Positions 34,426-43,011 of a DNA stretch of 49,979 bases are shown here, piece after piece. Under the pieces are notes generated by a model that did no database searches, was not told the origin of the DNA, and worked only from the letters and a program-made list of their open reading frames with translations. This stretch comes from a bacterium (GTDB taxonomy: Bacteria > Patescibacteriota > WWE3 > 2-01-FULL-39-13 > JAACPI01): the NCBI GenBank assembly GCA_009995545.1, contig JAACPI010000006.1, positions 1 through 49,979 of the forward strand. The letters are read 5' to 3'. The translations under genes and the position numbers were made by a program. Within the stretch, counting starts at the first letter, position 1. Each line of letters begins with the position of its first letter.

Positions 34426-36165
34426 ATGGTCAACATATCAAATGCCGACTACTCTCGCATACGATATATATTTCTCTTTTTACTCAGTTTATTTTTTTTA
34501 GTTATAGTTAAGTTATTTGTCACGCAGGTTGTCCATAGAAACTACTGGGTAAAGATTGCCACAGCTCAACACAAGGGGGTACATAAAATACAAGCTCAGA
34601 GAGGGGAAATTTATACTTCTGATGGTTTTCCAATAGCCTTAAGTGGTTATACTTACGAACTCTACATAGATCCTAGTTTGTCCGACGTATCTTCCGAAGA
34701 ACTTCAAAAAGTGTTTGATGTTGTATATAAAGATTTTCCAAAGGAATCGTCTTTAAGCTTAGAAGATAAAAAAGTTTATTGGGCAAATGCTTTAATGAAT
34801 AAAAATTTAAGGTTTTACTCTTTAGAAAAGCAAATTTCATCTACACTAAAGCAAGAGTTACAGAATTTACAAATAAAAGGCTTGGGTTTTTTGCCAGTAC
34901 CTACAAGAACTTACCCAAACCTAGAATCCTACTCCCACATCTTAGGTTTTGTGGGCAATGACGAGTCGGGTCAAGATAAAGGATATTTTGGTTTAGAGGG
35001 GTATTACGATGGAGACTTAAAAGGGGTTGATGGTTTTGTCACTCAAGAGAGTTCCGCAGGGGGATCTCCCATTTTATTTGGGGAATACTCTAGTTACTCT
35101 GCTATTCAAGGGGGAAATTTACATTTAACCCTAGATAGAGTTATGCAAAATATGTCTTTCAATGCGCTTAAAACTAGTGTTGAAAAATTTGGTGCAAGTT
35201 CGGGTACTGTGGTGATTGTAAATCCTAAAACCGGGGCTATTTTATCCTTGGTTAATTACCCAACTTACTCACCTTTAAATTATTCTTACTACTATTCTAA
35301 TGATCCCGATATTTTTGTTAATAAAGCAATCTCCGCTACTTATGAGCCAGGGTCTGTAATAAAAGCTCTTACAGTTTCTGCTGCTCTAGATAGCGGTGCT
35401 GTAAATACAGATACAACTGTGCTAGATTCAGGTCCTGTGGATTTCTCGGGCTATATTGTAGACAACTGGGACAAAAAACATCACGGAGAAATAAGTATTT
35501 CGCAGGTACTGCAGCTTTCAAACAATATTGGTGCAGCTAAAGTGGGTGGGTTAGCCGGTAGGGAATCCTTACATAAGTACTTTAAACTGTTTGGAATTGG
35601 TGAAAAACTAGGTGTTGATCTTGAGGGTGAAGAGTCCGGTACCTTTTCTGATTCAGCTGGGTGGTATGACATTGACCTGGCAGCTGCGGCTTTTGGTCAG
35701 GGAATGAGCACCACCCCTTTGCAAGTAGTGATGGCTTTCTCAGCTATAGCCAATGACGGAGTCCTTATGAGGCCTTACCTAGTCGAAAGAATAGATAAAA
35801 ATGGTAAAATTCTAGAAAATAAACCCACCCAGATCCAGAGAGTTATGAGCTCAAAAACGGCTAATTCTATGAATATGTTGTTAACCGAGGCTGTATCTGG
35901 TGGGGAGGCTAAGTATTTTGTAAGTAAGAAGTATAACGTGGCAGGTAAAACGGGTACTGCACAAATTGCTGAAAACGGAGTTTACTTAGATGACAAGTCT
36001 AACGCTACCTTTGTAGGATTTTTGCCTTCTTATAAAGATTTTGTTATGCTTGTTAAGCTTGAGAGGCCAACCAGCAGTATCTACGCATCCGAAACAGCTG
36101 TCCCGCTTTGGATGGAAATTTCTGAGGGGGTTGCAGGTTACCTAGGTTTGCCTCCCGACAAGTAA
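34426..36165 (+). CDS. ftsI: Class B penicillin-binding protein (FtsI/PBP2)
   Basis: A 579-residue transpeptidase that crosslinks septal peptidoglycan outside the membrane. One N-terminal helix (about 14-33), the dimerisation domain with AQRGEIYTSDG (about 57-67), then the transpeptidase with Ser310-x-x-Lys313 (PGSVIK), Ser365-Asn-Asn (SNN) and Lys508-Thr-Gly (GKTGTAQ). All catalytic motifs are intact. No PASTA domain. It is the only transpeptidase in the window, against two SEDS polymerases. It follows ftsL by 6 nt and precedes the MurA-like gene by 1 nt. Confidence 0.93.
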   Translation: MVNISNADYSRIRYIFLFLLSLFFLVIVKLFVTQVVHRNYWVKIATAQHKGVHKIQAQRGEIYTSDGFPIALSGYTYELYIDPSLSDVSSEELQKVFDVVYKDFPKESSLSLEDKKVYWANALMNKNLRFYSLEKQISSTLKQELQNLQIKGLGFLPVPTRTYPNLESYSHILGFVGNDESGQDKGYFGLEGYYDGDLKGVDGFVTQESSAGGSPILFGEYSSYSAIQGGNLHLTLDRVMQNMSFNALKTSVEKFGASSGTVVIVNPKTGAILSLVNYPTYSPLNYSYYYSNDPDIFVNKAISATYEPGSVIKALTVSAALDSGAVNTDTTVLDSGPVDFSGYIVDNWDKKHHGEISISQVLQLSNNIGAAKVGGLAGRESLHKYFKLFGIGEKLGVDLEGEESGTFSDSAGWYDIDLAAAAFGQGMSTTPLQVVMAFSAIANDGVLMRPYLVERIDKNGKILENKPTQIQRVMSSKTANSMNMLLTEAVSGGEAKYFVSKKYNVAGKTGTAQIAENGVYLDDKSNATFVGFLPSYKDFVMLVKLERPTSSIYASETAVPLWMEISEGVAGYLGLPPDK

Positions 36166-36166
36166 A

Positions 36167-37417
36167 ATGGATAAAAATACAAATAATAGGTTACTTAAAG
36201 TGATCGGAGGTTACCCCCTAAGAGGGTCCCTAGAGTTGAATAGTTCACCTAATATAACAAAATTTATGCTATCGCTATGTTATATTTTAGGAGGAAAATA
36301 TGAACTTAAAGGTACGTTTCAAAACAGTTCTATTAAAGATTACTGCGCCCATTTAGAGGAGGCTAATTACGCAATAAAATATAGTTCAAATTCCATTTAT
36401 ATCGACTCTGCTCAAGGTGGTTCTGACTTTTCTTTACTAAAATACGACACTATTGAGGATAATTTTTTAGTAGCTCTATCTTTAGAAAAAAAAGGTTATG
36501 TTGAAATAACTAAGAATCAAGAATTAGTTGATTTTTTGTCTTACTTAGGATTTTTAGTCAAGAAAAAATCTAATGAGAAATATGTTGTATATAATAAGGT
36601 ACAAAATCCCAGGCCAAACTTAGTTTTTCAGGAACTTAACTACAAATATTTACTTTTAGGGATACTTTTCCAACTACTAAATCTCGAACAGTTTTCTATT
36701 ACTTTTCCCAATGATAGTCTAGAAATAGGTATCATATTAGAACTATTGTCCGAAATTGGTGTCTTAAAAGAGGTAGATCACTCAAAAAATGTTCAGTTAA
36801 CTTTTGAAAAAACCAAATCAATTAGTAGCTCTTTTTCCCAGATAGTGATCCCGGGTGATCCTTTAGAGTTTGCCTTTTTTACGACCCTTTCACTGTTTAC
36901 AGAAGGAGAGATTCAAATAAACGGTCTAAAACCTTCTTTTTTAACAACTCTATTACGTGTCTACTCCTCAATCGGTGGGGGATACACTGCTAGTGATCCG
37001 GATATCTTGCGAACTTGGTTTTCAGGTAGTGACGAGGTTAATTACGATTTATCTGAGATTTTGGAGGATAATGACCAGGAATATTTGTCCCTACTTTTAC
37101 CCGGCCTCGGTAAGTCTTATTCTTCTAATTTTATCTTACCCCCCACAAAATCTGTAACAAAAAATTTAATTCAAGATCTTAACCGTTTAGGTGGTAATAT
37201 TTCTATGACAGATGAAGGTATTGATATAGAATCAGGTAGAAAGTATAAGCCCGGGTTTTTATCTTTAGAGGGGGATATTTTTCCTGATTTTTCGAGATTA
37301 GTTCTTTCTCTTATTTCAGATGGTGAATTTGGAATATATAATATTGAAGTGTTGGAGGATTATAATTTTAGGCTTCTTGAAAAACTCAAAAAGCTGGGTG
37401 CTAGAATTCAAGAATAA
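36167..37417 (+). CDS. Degenerate MurA/EPSP-synthase-like protein
   Basis: A 416-residue protein of the enolpyruvyl-transferase fold. Its start, LKVIGGYPLRGSLELNSSPNITKFM, follows 'GG-x-PL-xG-x-V-x-I-SGAKNA' of MurA, but the Lys-Asn pair that binds UDP-GlcNAc is replaced by SSPN. The loop with the catalytic Cys (PGGC-x-IG) is not found, and the late 'YPGFPTD' segment reads IFPDFSRLV. It sits between ftsI and mraY. Likely a divergent or inactive paralogue; a new substrate or a structural role is possible. It ends 1 nt before mraY. Confidence 0.65.
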   Translation: MDKNTNNRLLKVIGGYPLRGSLELNSSPNITKFMLSLCYILGGKYELKGTFQNSSIKDYCAHLEEANYAIKYSSNSIYIDSAQGGSDFSLLKYDTIEDNFLVALSLEKKGYVEITKNQELVDFLSYLGFLVKKKSNEKYVVYNKVQNPRPNLVFQELNYKYLLLGILFQLLNLEQFSITFPNDSLEIGIILELLSEIGVLKEVDHSKNVQLTFEKTKSISSSFSQIVIPGDPLEFAFFTTLSLFTEGEIQINGLKPSFLTTLLRVYSSIGGGYTASDPDILRTWFSGSDEVNYDLSEILEDNDQEYLSLLLPGLGKSYSSNFILPPTKSVTKNLIQDLNRLGGNISMTDEGIDIESGRKYKPGFLSLEGDIFPDFSRLVLSLISDGEFGIYNIEVLEDYNFRLLEKLKKLGARIQE

Positions 37418-37418
37418 T

Positions 37419-38522
37419 ATGTTACTGAATAATCTAAATTTTGTTTTAATAGCGATGTTAGTCTCTGGATTAATATACCCGCTATTAATTAACTTTTTAT
37501 ATAAAAATCAATTCGGTGAAAAGGTGAGAGAGTTTGGCCCCGAAACTCACAAGAAAAAAATAGGTACACCTACAATGGGTGGTTTAGGTTTTTTTATCAC
37601 AACCTTTGTATTAAATATATTTTTTAACAACGCCAATTTTGAGGTCAATCTTTTGCTTTTAGTGTTTCTTATTGCTGCGATGTTCGGTTTGTTAGAAGAT
37701 TTATTAAAAGCTTACTCTAGATCAGGTTTGCGTAAGAATATTCGTATTGAGGTATATGAAGTATTCTCTAAAACCGAAAAAACCTGGTGGGTTTATAAAA
37801 TGCTTCTTGTTCCCTGGAATCTATTTAGAGAATTTACTAGGCTGATAGGTAGTAATGCCTCCAATTCGGGGGTGAGGTTGAAATCCCATTATAAATTCCT
37901 TATGCACTTAGCCTTGGGGGCTTTTCTAGCGTATGTTTTGTACGTAGTTCTAGGAAAAACTGGCATACAAGTTCCAATTTTTGGATTTTTTGAGATGGGT
38001 ATTTTTTACCCAATATTTATGTGCGTCTTTTTTGTTTTTACTTTAAATGCAGTAGCAATAACAGATGGCTTAGATGGTTTACTGGGAGGAATTACGTTAC
38101 TTATCTTGTTCTGCTATTGGGTTCTTGCCTCTATTTTAGGCGTTGGGTATTTAACCAATTTCATAGGTATATTTTTTGGGTCCATGTTGGTTTTCCTTTA
38201 TTTTAATATTTTTCCTGCAAGGGTTTTTATGGGAGATGTGGGGTCTTACGCTGTTGCAGCGGTACTCTTCGTTATCCCTTCCCTTTTAAATTTAGAATTT
38301 CTTATTTTAATAACGCATGCCTTATGTTTGTTTGACGGTGGTATATCCGGAATTGCCCAGCAAATGAGTGTTAAACTAACCGGAAAAAGATTGTTTAAAA
38401 TGGCCCCTATACACCACCATTTCGAGATACTAGGTTGGCCTGAAACAAAAGTTACACTGCGGTTTTGGTTACTTCAGATTGTACTATCTATTTTAGGACT
38501 GGTGACTTTTTTTTATATTTGA
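37419..38522 (+). CDS. mraY: Phospho-N-acetylmuramoyl-pentapeptide transferase
   Basis: A 367-residue, ten-helix enzyme that transfers phospho-MurNAc-pentapeptide to undecaprenyl phosphate, forming lipid I. Signatures: FGPETHKKKIGTPTMGGLGFF (about 35-55), AITDGLDGLLGG with the catalytic Asp residues, ARVFMGDVGSYA, and MAPIHHHFEILGWPE. The frame is open further upstream (to 37320), but this ATG, 1 nt after the preceding stop, gives the normal N-terminal helix. An inserted segment between about 115 and 150 is longer than in E. coli. Lipid I made here would feed MurG, encoded two genes later. Confidence 0.95.
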   Translation: MLLNNLNFVLIAMLVSGLIYPLLINFLYKNQFGEKVREFGPETHKKKIGTPTMGGLGFFITTFVLNIFFNNANFEVNLLLLVFLIAAMFGLLEDLLKAYSRSGLRKNIRIEVYEVFSKTEKTWWVYKMLLVPWNLFREFTRLIGSNASNSGVRLKSHYKFLMHLALGAFLAYVLYVVLGKTGIQVPIFGFFEMGIFYPIFMCVFFVFTLNAVAITDGLDGLLGGITLLILFCYWVLASILGVGYLTNFIGIFFGSMLVFLYFNIFPARVFMGDVGSYAVAAVLFVIPSLLNLEFLILITHALCLFDGGISGIAQQMSVKLTGKRLFKMAPIHHHFEILGWPETKVTLRFWLLQIVLSILGLVTFFYI

Positions 38523-38526
38523 AATA

Positions 38527-39690
38527 ATGCAAAGTAATATTCTTCGAAAAAGAACTTCGAATCATAATAGCTCTGTCAAAAATTACCATTCTTACTTACT
38601 GATACTCCTTTTAAGCTGTCTTTTTGTAGGTTCTATACTTATTTATAATGCTTCCAGCACATATGCGTTTAATACTTTTGGCAATGAATTTTATTTTTTA
38701 ACTAATCATGTTTCTTGGGTTATTTTAAGTCTTTCAATATTTGCTTTAGTACAGGTAATACCTAAGAAAATATTAAAATCCCTAAGCTTACCCTTGTTTT
38801 TTTTGACTGTGTTTTTTCTGTTATTTGTTATTATTCCCACCCCATTCTCGGTAAAGGCCTTAGGCGCAAGAAGATGGATTTTACTTAATCCAAATTTCTT
38901 ACCCAGCATCCCTTTCTTAGGTAGGTTGAGTTTTCAGCCTTCAGAACTAGCTAAATTGGCTGTAATGCTAGCTTTGCCCGGAATTTTGTTATCCTCAAAA
39001 CATTGGGTTTCGGATTCTAATCGTATCTTAAGGTACCTTTTTTATCTATTCGTTCCTGTGTTTTTAATTTTTCTTGAGCCTGACCTAAAAACAGCCATTT
39101 TAGTTTGTAGCCTAGGTTTAGCAATTTTATTTACCTTTGGGGTAAATCTAAAATATTTTTTCTATGCTACTCCTGTCGTTTTATTGCTAATCCTATCTTT
39201 GGTTCTTTTTTCCCCTTACAGAATGCAGAGGCTGAACACTTTCTTAGGAAATGGAGATCTTCAGGAATCCTCATACCATTCAAATCAAATTAATATTGCT
39301 CTGGGATCTGGAGGTTGGTTAGGCTTGGGGTTTGGTAAGTCTAGGCAAAAAAATGAGTATCTTCCGGAAGTTGTGGGTGACTCGATCTTTGCTATCTACG
39401 GTGAAGAATTTGGGTTTTTGGGTTCTATAGTTCTTATTTTGCTTCTAGTAGCAATCCTTTATACGCTTTACAAAATAACTATAAACTTACAAGATGTTGA
39501 TCAAAGACTTTCCTCTACGGCATTGCTAACCTGGTTTGGTTTACAAACTTTTCTTAACTTAGGTGCTGTATCCGGAGTGATACCCCTAACGGGTGTCCCT
39601 CTACCTTTAATTTCTTATGGTGGCTCCTCTTTAGTTTTTATTGTCAGTGGCTTTGCAGTAGTCTATAAGTATTCAAAGGAGGAATTATGA
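38527..39690 (+). CDS. ftsW: SEDS glycan polymerase FtsW
   Basis: A 387-residue, ten-helix SEDS protein. Motifs: LSFQPSELAKLAVML, EPDLKTA, LPEVVGDSIFAIYGEEFGF with the conserved acidic residue of the large outer loop, and VPLPLISYGGSSLVF. FtsW polymerises lipid II at the septum with its partner class B PBP (ftsI at 34426). The longer basic N-terminus and the location between mraY and murG favour FtsW over RodA. Its last codons contain AGGAGG, which may serve as Shine-Dalgarno for murG; the two genes overlap by 4 nt. Confidence 0.92.
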   Translation: MQSNILRKRTSNHNSSVKNYHSYLLILLLSCLFVGSILIYNASSTYAFNTFGNEFYFLTNHVSWVILSLSIFALVQVIPKKILKSLSLPLFFLTVFFLLFVIIPTPFSVKALGARRWILLNPNFLPSIPFLGRLSFQPSELAKLAVMLALPGILLSSKHWVSDSNRILRYLFYLFVPVFLIFLEPDLKTAILVCSLGLAILFTFGVNLKYFFYATPVVLLLILSLVLFSPYRMQRLNTFLGNGDLQESSYHSNQINIALGSGGWLGLGFGKSRQKNEYLPEVVGDSIFAIYGEEFGFLGSIVLILLLVAILYTLYKITINLQDVDQRLSSTALLTWFGLQTFLNLGAVSGVIPLTGVPLPLISYGGSSLVFIVSGFAVVYKYSKEEL

Positions 39691-40754
39691 AAAAAGTTTT
39701 ATTTATTGGAGGCCACCACAACTCTGCTATACCTATAATTAAAAAAATGCTTGCAGAAAAAGACTATAGCTTAACTTTTGTTGGCCACATGTATGCTTCT
39801 CAAAGTAACAATACTATTAGCAGCGAATACAAAGAGGTAACTTCCTTGAACATACCCTATATTAGTTTTCAAGCCCCTAAGTTTTATAGGGTTGCTGGGT
39901 TATACAAATACTTATTTTTTATAAAAAGTTTGCTTAAAAGTTATAAAATTTTACGTAAAGAAAAGCCCGATCTAGTTTTTTCGTTTGGTGGATATATGGC
40001 CGTTCCATTTGCTATTTCCTCAGTTTTTTTAAAAATTAAGTTGGTTACACACGAGCAAACCACAAATCTTGGGTTGGCTAATTTAGTAATATCCAAGATG
40101 TCTAATAGGGTTTTTTTAACTTGGTCAAATGATAAATACAAGAACAACCAAAAATATATTGTTACAGGGATTCCTCTTCGGCAAGAAATCTTAGACATAA
40201 GAAGAAGGGGTAGTTTTGCTCAAAAGAGTTTTTTTGTTCAAGGAGGAAAGCAGGGGAGTCACGCTTTAAATCAATTTATATTCGACAATATTGAAATTTT
40301 ATCAAAAAAATACGAGATCTTTCACCAAACATCCTCACATTCCGAAACTAAAGATCACTTAGTAGCCCAAAAACTTGCAAAGGAATATTCTAAATATCAT
40401 TTTTACGAATATGTTCACGGCTTAGATTATACTAAGATTTTAAATAATGTTGATTTTATAATTTCTCGATCTGGAGCACATTTCGCCTATGAGATGTCTT
40501 ATATTAAAATGCCCTGTATTTTTGTTCCTATTAAATGGTCTTCGAGAAACGAACAGTATCACAACGCTCTTATGTCTAAATCTTACACAATTAGTACTTT
40601 ACTAGATCAAGATAATTTAAATCTAACCGACTTTGAAAGTGCCGTAAAATTGCTAAATGCAACTTACCTTAAAAAGGGTTTCCCCTCTAAAAAACTTCAC
40701 CCCGAAAATTCTCTGAAATTAATCTTTGGATGTATTGAGGAGTTAATAAATTAA
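39687..40754 (+). CDS. murG: UDP-GlcNAc transferase MurG
   Basis: A 355-residue GT28 enzyme that adds GlcNAc to lipid I to give lipid II on the inner membrane face. Seen: PDLVFSFGGYMAVPF (about 92-106), THEQTTNLGLANLV, TGIPLRQEI, FFVQGGKQGSHALNQF (about 182-197), SRSGAHFAYEM, and PIKWSSRNEQYHNAL. The N-terminal glycine loop is unusual: FIGGHHNSAIPI instead of AGGGTGGHxxP. A perfect AGGAGG lies 5 nt before the ATG, the clearest ribosome-binding site in the window. Confidence 0.88.
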   Translation: MKKVLFIGGHHNSAIPIIKKMLAEKDYSLTFVGHMYASQSNNTISSEYKEVTSLNIPYISFQAPKFYRVAGLYKYLFFIKSLLKSYKILRKEKPDLVFSFGGYMAVPFAISSVFLKIKLVTHEQTTNLGLANLVISKMSNRVFLTWSNDKYKNNQKYIVTGIPLRQEILDIRRRGSFAQKSFFVQGGKQGSHALNQFIFDNIEILSKKYEIFHQTSSHSETKDHLVAQKLAKEYSKYHFYEYVHGLDYTKILNNVDFIISRSGAHFAYEMSYIKMPCIFVPIKWSSRNEQYHNALMSKSYTISTLLDQDNLNLTDFESAVKLLNATYLKKGFPSKKLHPENSLKLIFGCIEELIN

Positions 40755-40755
40755 T

Positions 40756-41412
40756 ATGCTCAAAACCTGGCTGTTTTCTATTTTATTACTTATTTTGTCT
40801 GGATCAGTTTTGTACTACAAAGGTTACTTTAATATCTCCCACTTTATAGCCAAGGACCCCCAGATACAGGATTACCTCAACACAAGTTTTGCCAACAAAA
40901 TACCTTTTTATAAAATTAAGAGTTACGGAGTCTCCGACAATCTGGCTATAGAATATTCCTGGATTAAAAATGTAAATTTAAAGTTAAAACCTAATCTCTC
41001 AGTTGCCGTCAATTATGAGTTAAGGGAGGTATTAGCTATTTCCGACAAAAAAGATTTTTATATCGACGATGGGGGTGTTTTATTTAGTAAACCGGATTTT
41101 AAAAAAGAGTTTGGAACTGACTACCCTACTTTTATTTACGGCGGTCAAGAAATTGGAGATAATGTTTTTAGACCAGAAGAAATAAGTTATCTTAAAGAGC
41201 TCAAAATTTATCCTAAGGTTACACTTTCGCACAATAACTCAATAGCTTATATTAAGCCTATTGATTATAACTGGTTTTTAGAGGTAGTAGCTTTAATGGA
41301 CAGTCACAAGTCTTCCCAGTCAACCAATCAGTTGTTAAAAGAGCTTAATGAAAGCGGTAAAACTTTCAGTTCTATTTTGGTTATGGGAGATCGTTTAATT
41401 GTAAAAGACTAA
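40756..41412 (+). CDS. ftsQ: FtsQ/DivIB-like division protein
   Basis: A 218-residue bitopic protein: helix at about 4-22, a POTRA-like region, then the FtsQ beta-domain segment EYSWIKNVNLKLKPNLSVAVNYELREVLAI (about 66-95) followed by DFYIDDGGVLFSK, the equivalents of 'yPwV-x-x-a-x-V-x-r-x-x-P-x-x-L-x-V-x-E-R-x-P' and 'lid-x-x-G-v-f'. FtsQ/DivIB scaffolds FtsL and FtsB at the septum. It ends the mraZ-ftsQ run; the next gene is 217 nt downstream with separate promoters. Confidence 0.8.
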   Translation: MLKTWLFSILLLILSGSVLYYKGYFNISHFIAKDPQIQDYLNTSFANKIPFYKIKSYGVSDNLAIEYSWIKNVNLKLKPNLSVAVNYELREVLAISDKKDFYIDDGGVLFSKPDFKKEFGTDYPTFIYGGQEIGDNVFRPEEISYLKELKIYPKVTLSHNNSIAYIKPIDYNWFLEVVALMDSHKSSQSTNQLLKELNESGKTFSSILVMGDRLIVKD

Positions 41413-41429
41413 TCGCTTTAGTTAAGGTA

Positions 41430-41466
41430 TCCAATATTGGACACTTTGTGCGGATTTAACTATAAT
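41430..41466 (+). promoter_or_regulatory. ftsA upstream promoter with palindromic operator candidate
   Basis: TGGACA (41438-41443), exactly 17 nt, TATAAT (41461-41466). A perfect 12-bp palindrome TCCAATATTGGA (41430-41441) overlaps the -35. Transcription from about 41473 would give a leader of some 157 nt that includes a possible 12-codon ORF (41480-41518) and AAGGCCTT. The gap (41413-41629) holds no other gene that I can support. Confidence 0.6.
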
Positions 41467-41594
41467 TATGATTGTAAGAATGGATTTTATTATAAATTTG
41501 TACATTAATTTTTTTTAAAATAATCAGTTAAAATACTCACAAGGCCTTTGGTTTAGTAATACGTGTTAAAAACTAAGCTGAAAATAAATTTGAG

Positions 41595-41623
41595 TAGAAC
41601 AAACTGGTGGAATTGTATATACT
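41595..41623 (+). promoter_or_regulatory. ftsA leaderless promoter
   Basis: TAGAAC (41595-41600), 17 nt, TATACT (41618-41623), then exactly 6 nt to the ATG at 41630, predicting a transcript that starts on the start codon. Confidence 0.5.
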
Positions 41624-41629
41624 TCTCAC

Positions 41630-42907
41630 ATGCCCAAAGAACGCATAATTACAGCAATAGATGTAGGTTCCTCCAAAATTTGTACCATTGTAGCTTCCGT
41701 AACCTATAGAAAGGTCTCTGTAATAGGAAATTCTTCGGTACCCTCCTTAGGAATAGACAGGGGTGTAGTTAACGATATAGACAAAGCAGTAGAAGCTATC
41801 TCTAACTCCCTGGAAAAAGCCGAGAAAATGGCTGGGCATGCTATATCTAGGGCTATCATAACTGTAAACGGTCAACACATTGAAAGTGAAAATTCTACCG
41901 GCGTTGTCGCCGTAAGTGATCCTGAGGGCGAAATCTCTGCCCAAGATGTACTTAGAGTTAACGAGGCAGCTCAAGCAATTTCAATTCCTTCAAATCGAGA
42001 GATAATACATGTTCTCCCTAGAGATTACGTAGTTGATTCCACTGGCAATATCAAGAATCCCGAAGGTATGAGTGGTATTAGACTCGAAGTAGAAGCTCAT
42101 ATTATCCATGGTAGCTCTACTGTTATAAAAAACTTAGTAAAATCCGTTCGTCAGGTTGGTGTGGAAGTATCCGATTTTATCTATACAGGTTTGGCTTCCT
42201 CCATAAGCGTTTTAACTGACACCGAAAAAGAATTAGGGACAGTGTTACTAGACATTGGTGGTAGAACAACCAGTTGTATTTTGTATCAAAATGGTTCCCC
42301 TCTTTATAGCTTTGTTGTACCCATTGGGGGAAAACACCTTACTGGTGACATTGCTGTAGGTCTTAGATGTTCTTTAGACAGTGCTGAGCTTATCAAGCAG
42401 AGACACTCCTCCGGAGAAGAATCTAAAAAAGCTCCTTCCAGTTTAGGCTTAGAGGAAAATATTAAACCTGGAGATCTATATATTGGAGATATAGACCCCG
42501 ACTTAACATCCGTGCCAAAAAAGTTTTTAGATCAAATTATCCATGATCGTTTAGAAGAAATTTATACCTTAGTACTTACCGAAATTAAAAAATCTGGGTT
42601 TATAGAAAAGCTACCAGCTGGGGCCATAATTACAGGTGGTACTGGTGAAACTAGGGGAGTGGTAGAAGTAGCTAAAAAAGTTCTTAATATGCCAGTTAGA
42701 GTAGGTTTTCCTAAGGGTATAACCGGTTTAATAGATGAAATTGAGGGACCGGCATATTCAGCATGTGTAGGTTCGATTTTGTATAAGCTAGAAAATTCCA
42801 ACGACGAATCCGACTATAGTAATGTTTTAAGTGGAGTAATGAAATCCGAATTTTTAAAAAAAATAGTTGGAGCGTTAGCTAGTTTTTTTAAGTCTCTCGT
42901 GCCTTAA
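41630..42907 (+). CDS. ftsA: Cell division protein FtsA
   Basis: A 425-residue actin-like protein that tethers FtsZ filaments to the membrane. Actin-fold marks: AIDVGSSKICTIVA (phosphate 1, about 9-22), LLDIGGRTTSCILY (phosphate 2, about 205-218), IITGGTGETRG (adenosine site). Between them lies the SHS2/1C domain typical of FtsA. The C-terminus, FLKKIVGALASFFKSLVP, is an amphipathic helix fitting the membrane-targeting sequence. Start ATG is set by the -10 element 6 nt upstream. ftsZ follows after 104 nt with a hairpin and its own promoter. Confidence 0.95.
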   Translation: MPKERIITAIDVGSSKICTIVASVTYRKVSVIGNSSVPSLGIDRGVVNDIDKAVEAISNSLEKAEKMAGHAISRAIITVNGQHIESENSTGVVAVSDPEGEISAQDVLRVNEAAQAISIPSNREIIHVLPRDYVVDSTGNIKNPEGMSGIRLEVEAHIIHGSSTVIKNLVKSVRQVGVEVSDFIYTGLASSISVLTDTEKELGTVLLDIGGRTTSCILYQNGSPLYSFVVPIGGKHLTGDIAVGLRCSLDSAELIKQRHSSGEESKKAPSSLGLEENIKPGDLYIGDIDPDLTSVPKKFLDQIIHDRLEEIYTLVLTEIKKSGFIEKLPAGAIITGGTGETRGVVEVAKKVLNMPVRVGFPKGITGLIDEIEGPAYSACVGSILYKLENSNDESDYSNVLSGVMKSEFLKKIVGALASFFKSLVP

Positions 42908-42931
42908 ATTTTTCCACACACCTGTTTTTAA

Positions 42932-42962
42932 AATAGACTTAATTTGGTAATCCTAGTCTATT
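42932..42962 (+). terminator. Hairpin between ftsA and ftsZ
   Basis: AATAGACT (42932-42939) and AGTCTATT (42955-42962) pair perfectly over 8 bp with a 15-nt loop that can form GG-TAAT-CC. A T-rich tract (ACTTATTCTTCTT) follows. It may be a partial terminator separating the two expression levels. Confidence 0.5.
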
Positions 42963-42973
42963 ACTTATTCTTC

Positions 42974-43002
42974 TTGAGTCTTTAGCCTTTTACTATTAAA
43001 CT
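42974..43002 (+). promoter_or_regulatory. Promoter of ftsZ
   Basis: TTGAGT (42974-42979), 17 nt, TAAACT (42997-43002), 9 nt to the ATG at 43012. Predicted leader about 3 nt. Confidence 0.45.
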
Positions 43003-43011
43003 TTGTAGTGA

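Noticed and set aside
37320-37418. Upstream extension of mraY to 37320
   Set aside because: It would overlap the MurA-like gene by 98 nt and adds a sequence unlike MraY; the ATG at 37419 fits the family.
38021-38206. Extra + strand ORFs inside mraY (38021-38206) and the MurA-like gene (36957-37157)
   Set aside because: They lie in other frames of strongly supported genes and have no independent start signals.
41480-41518. Twelve-codon ORF in the ftsA leader as a real gene
   Set aside because: Too short and no ribosome-binding signal. It is mentioned only as a possible leader peptide.
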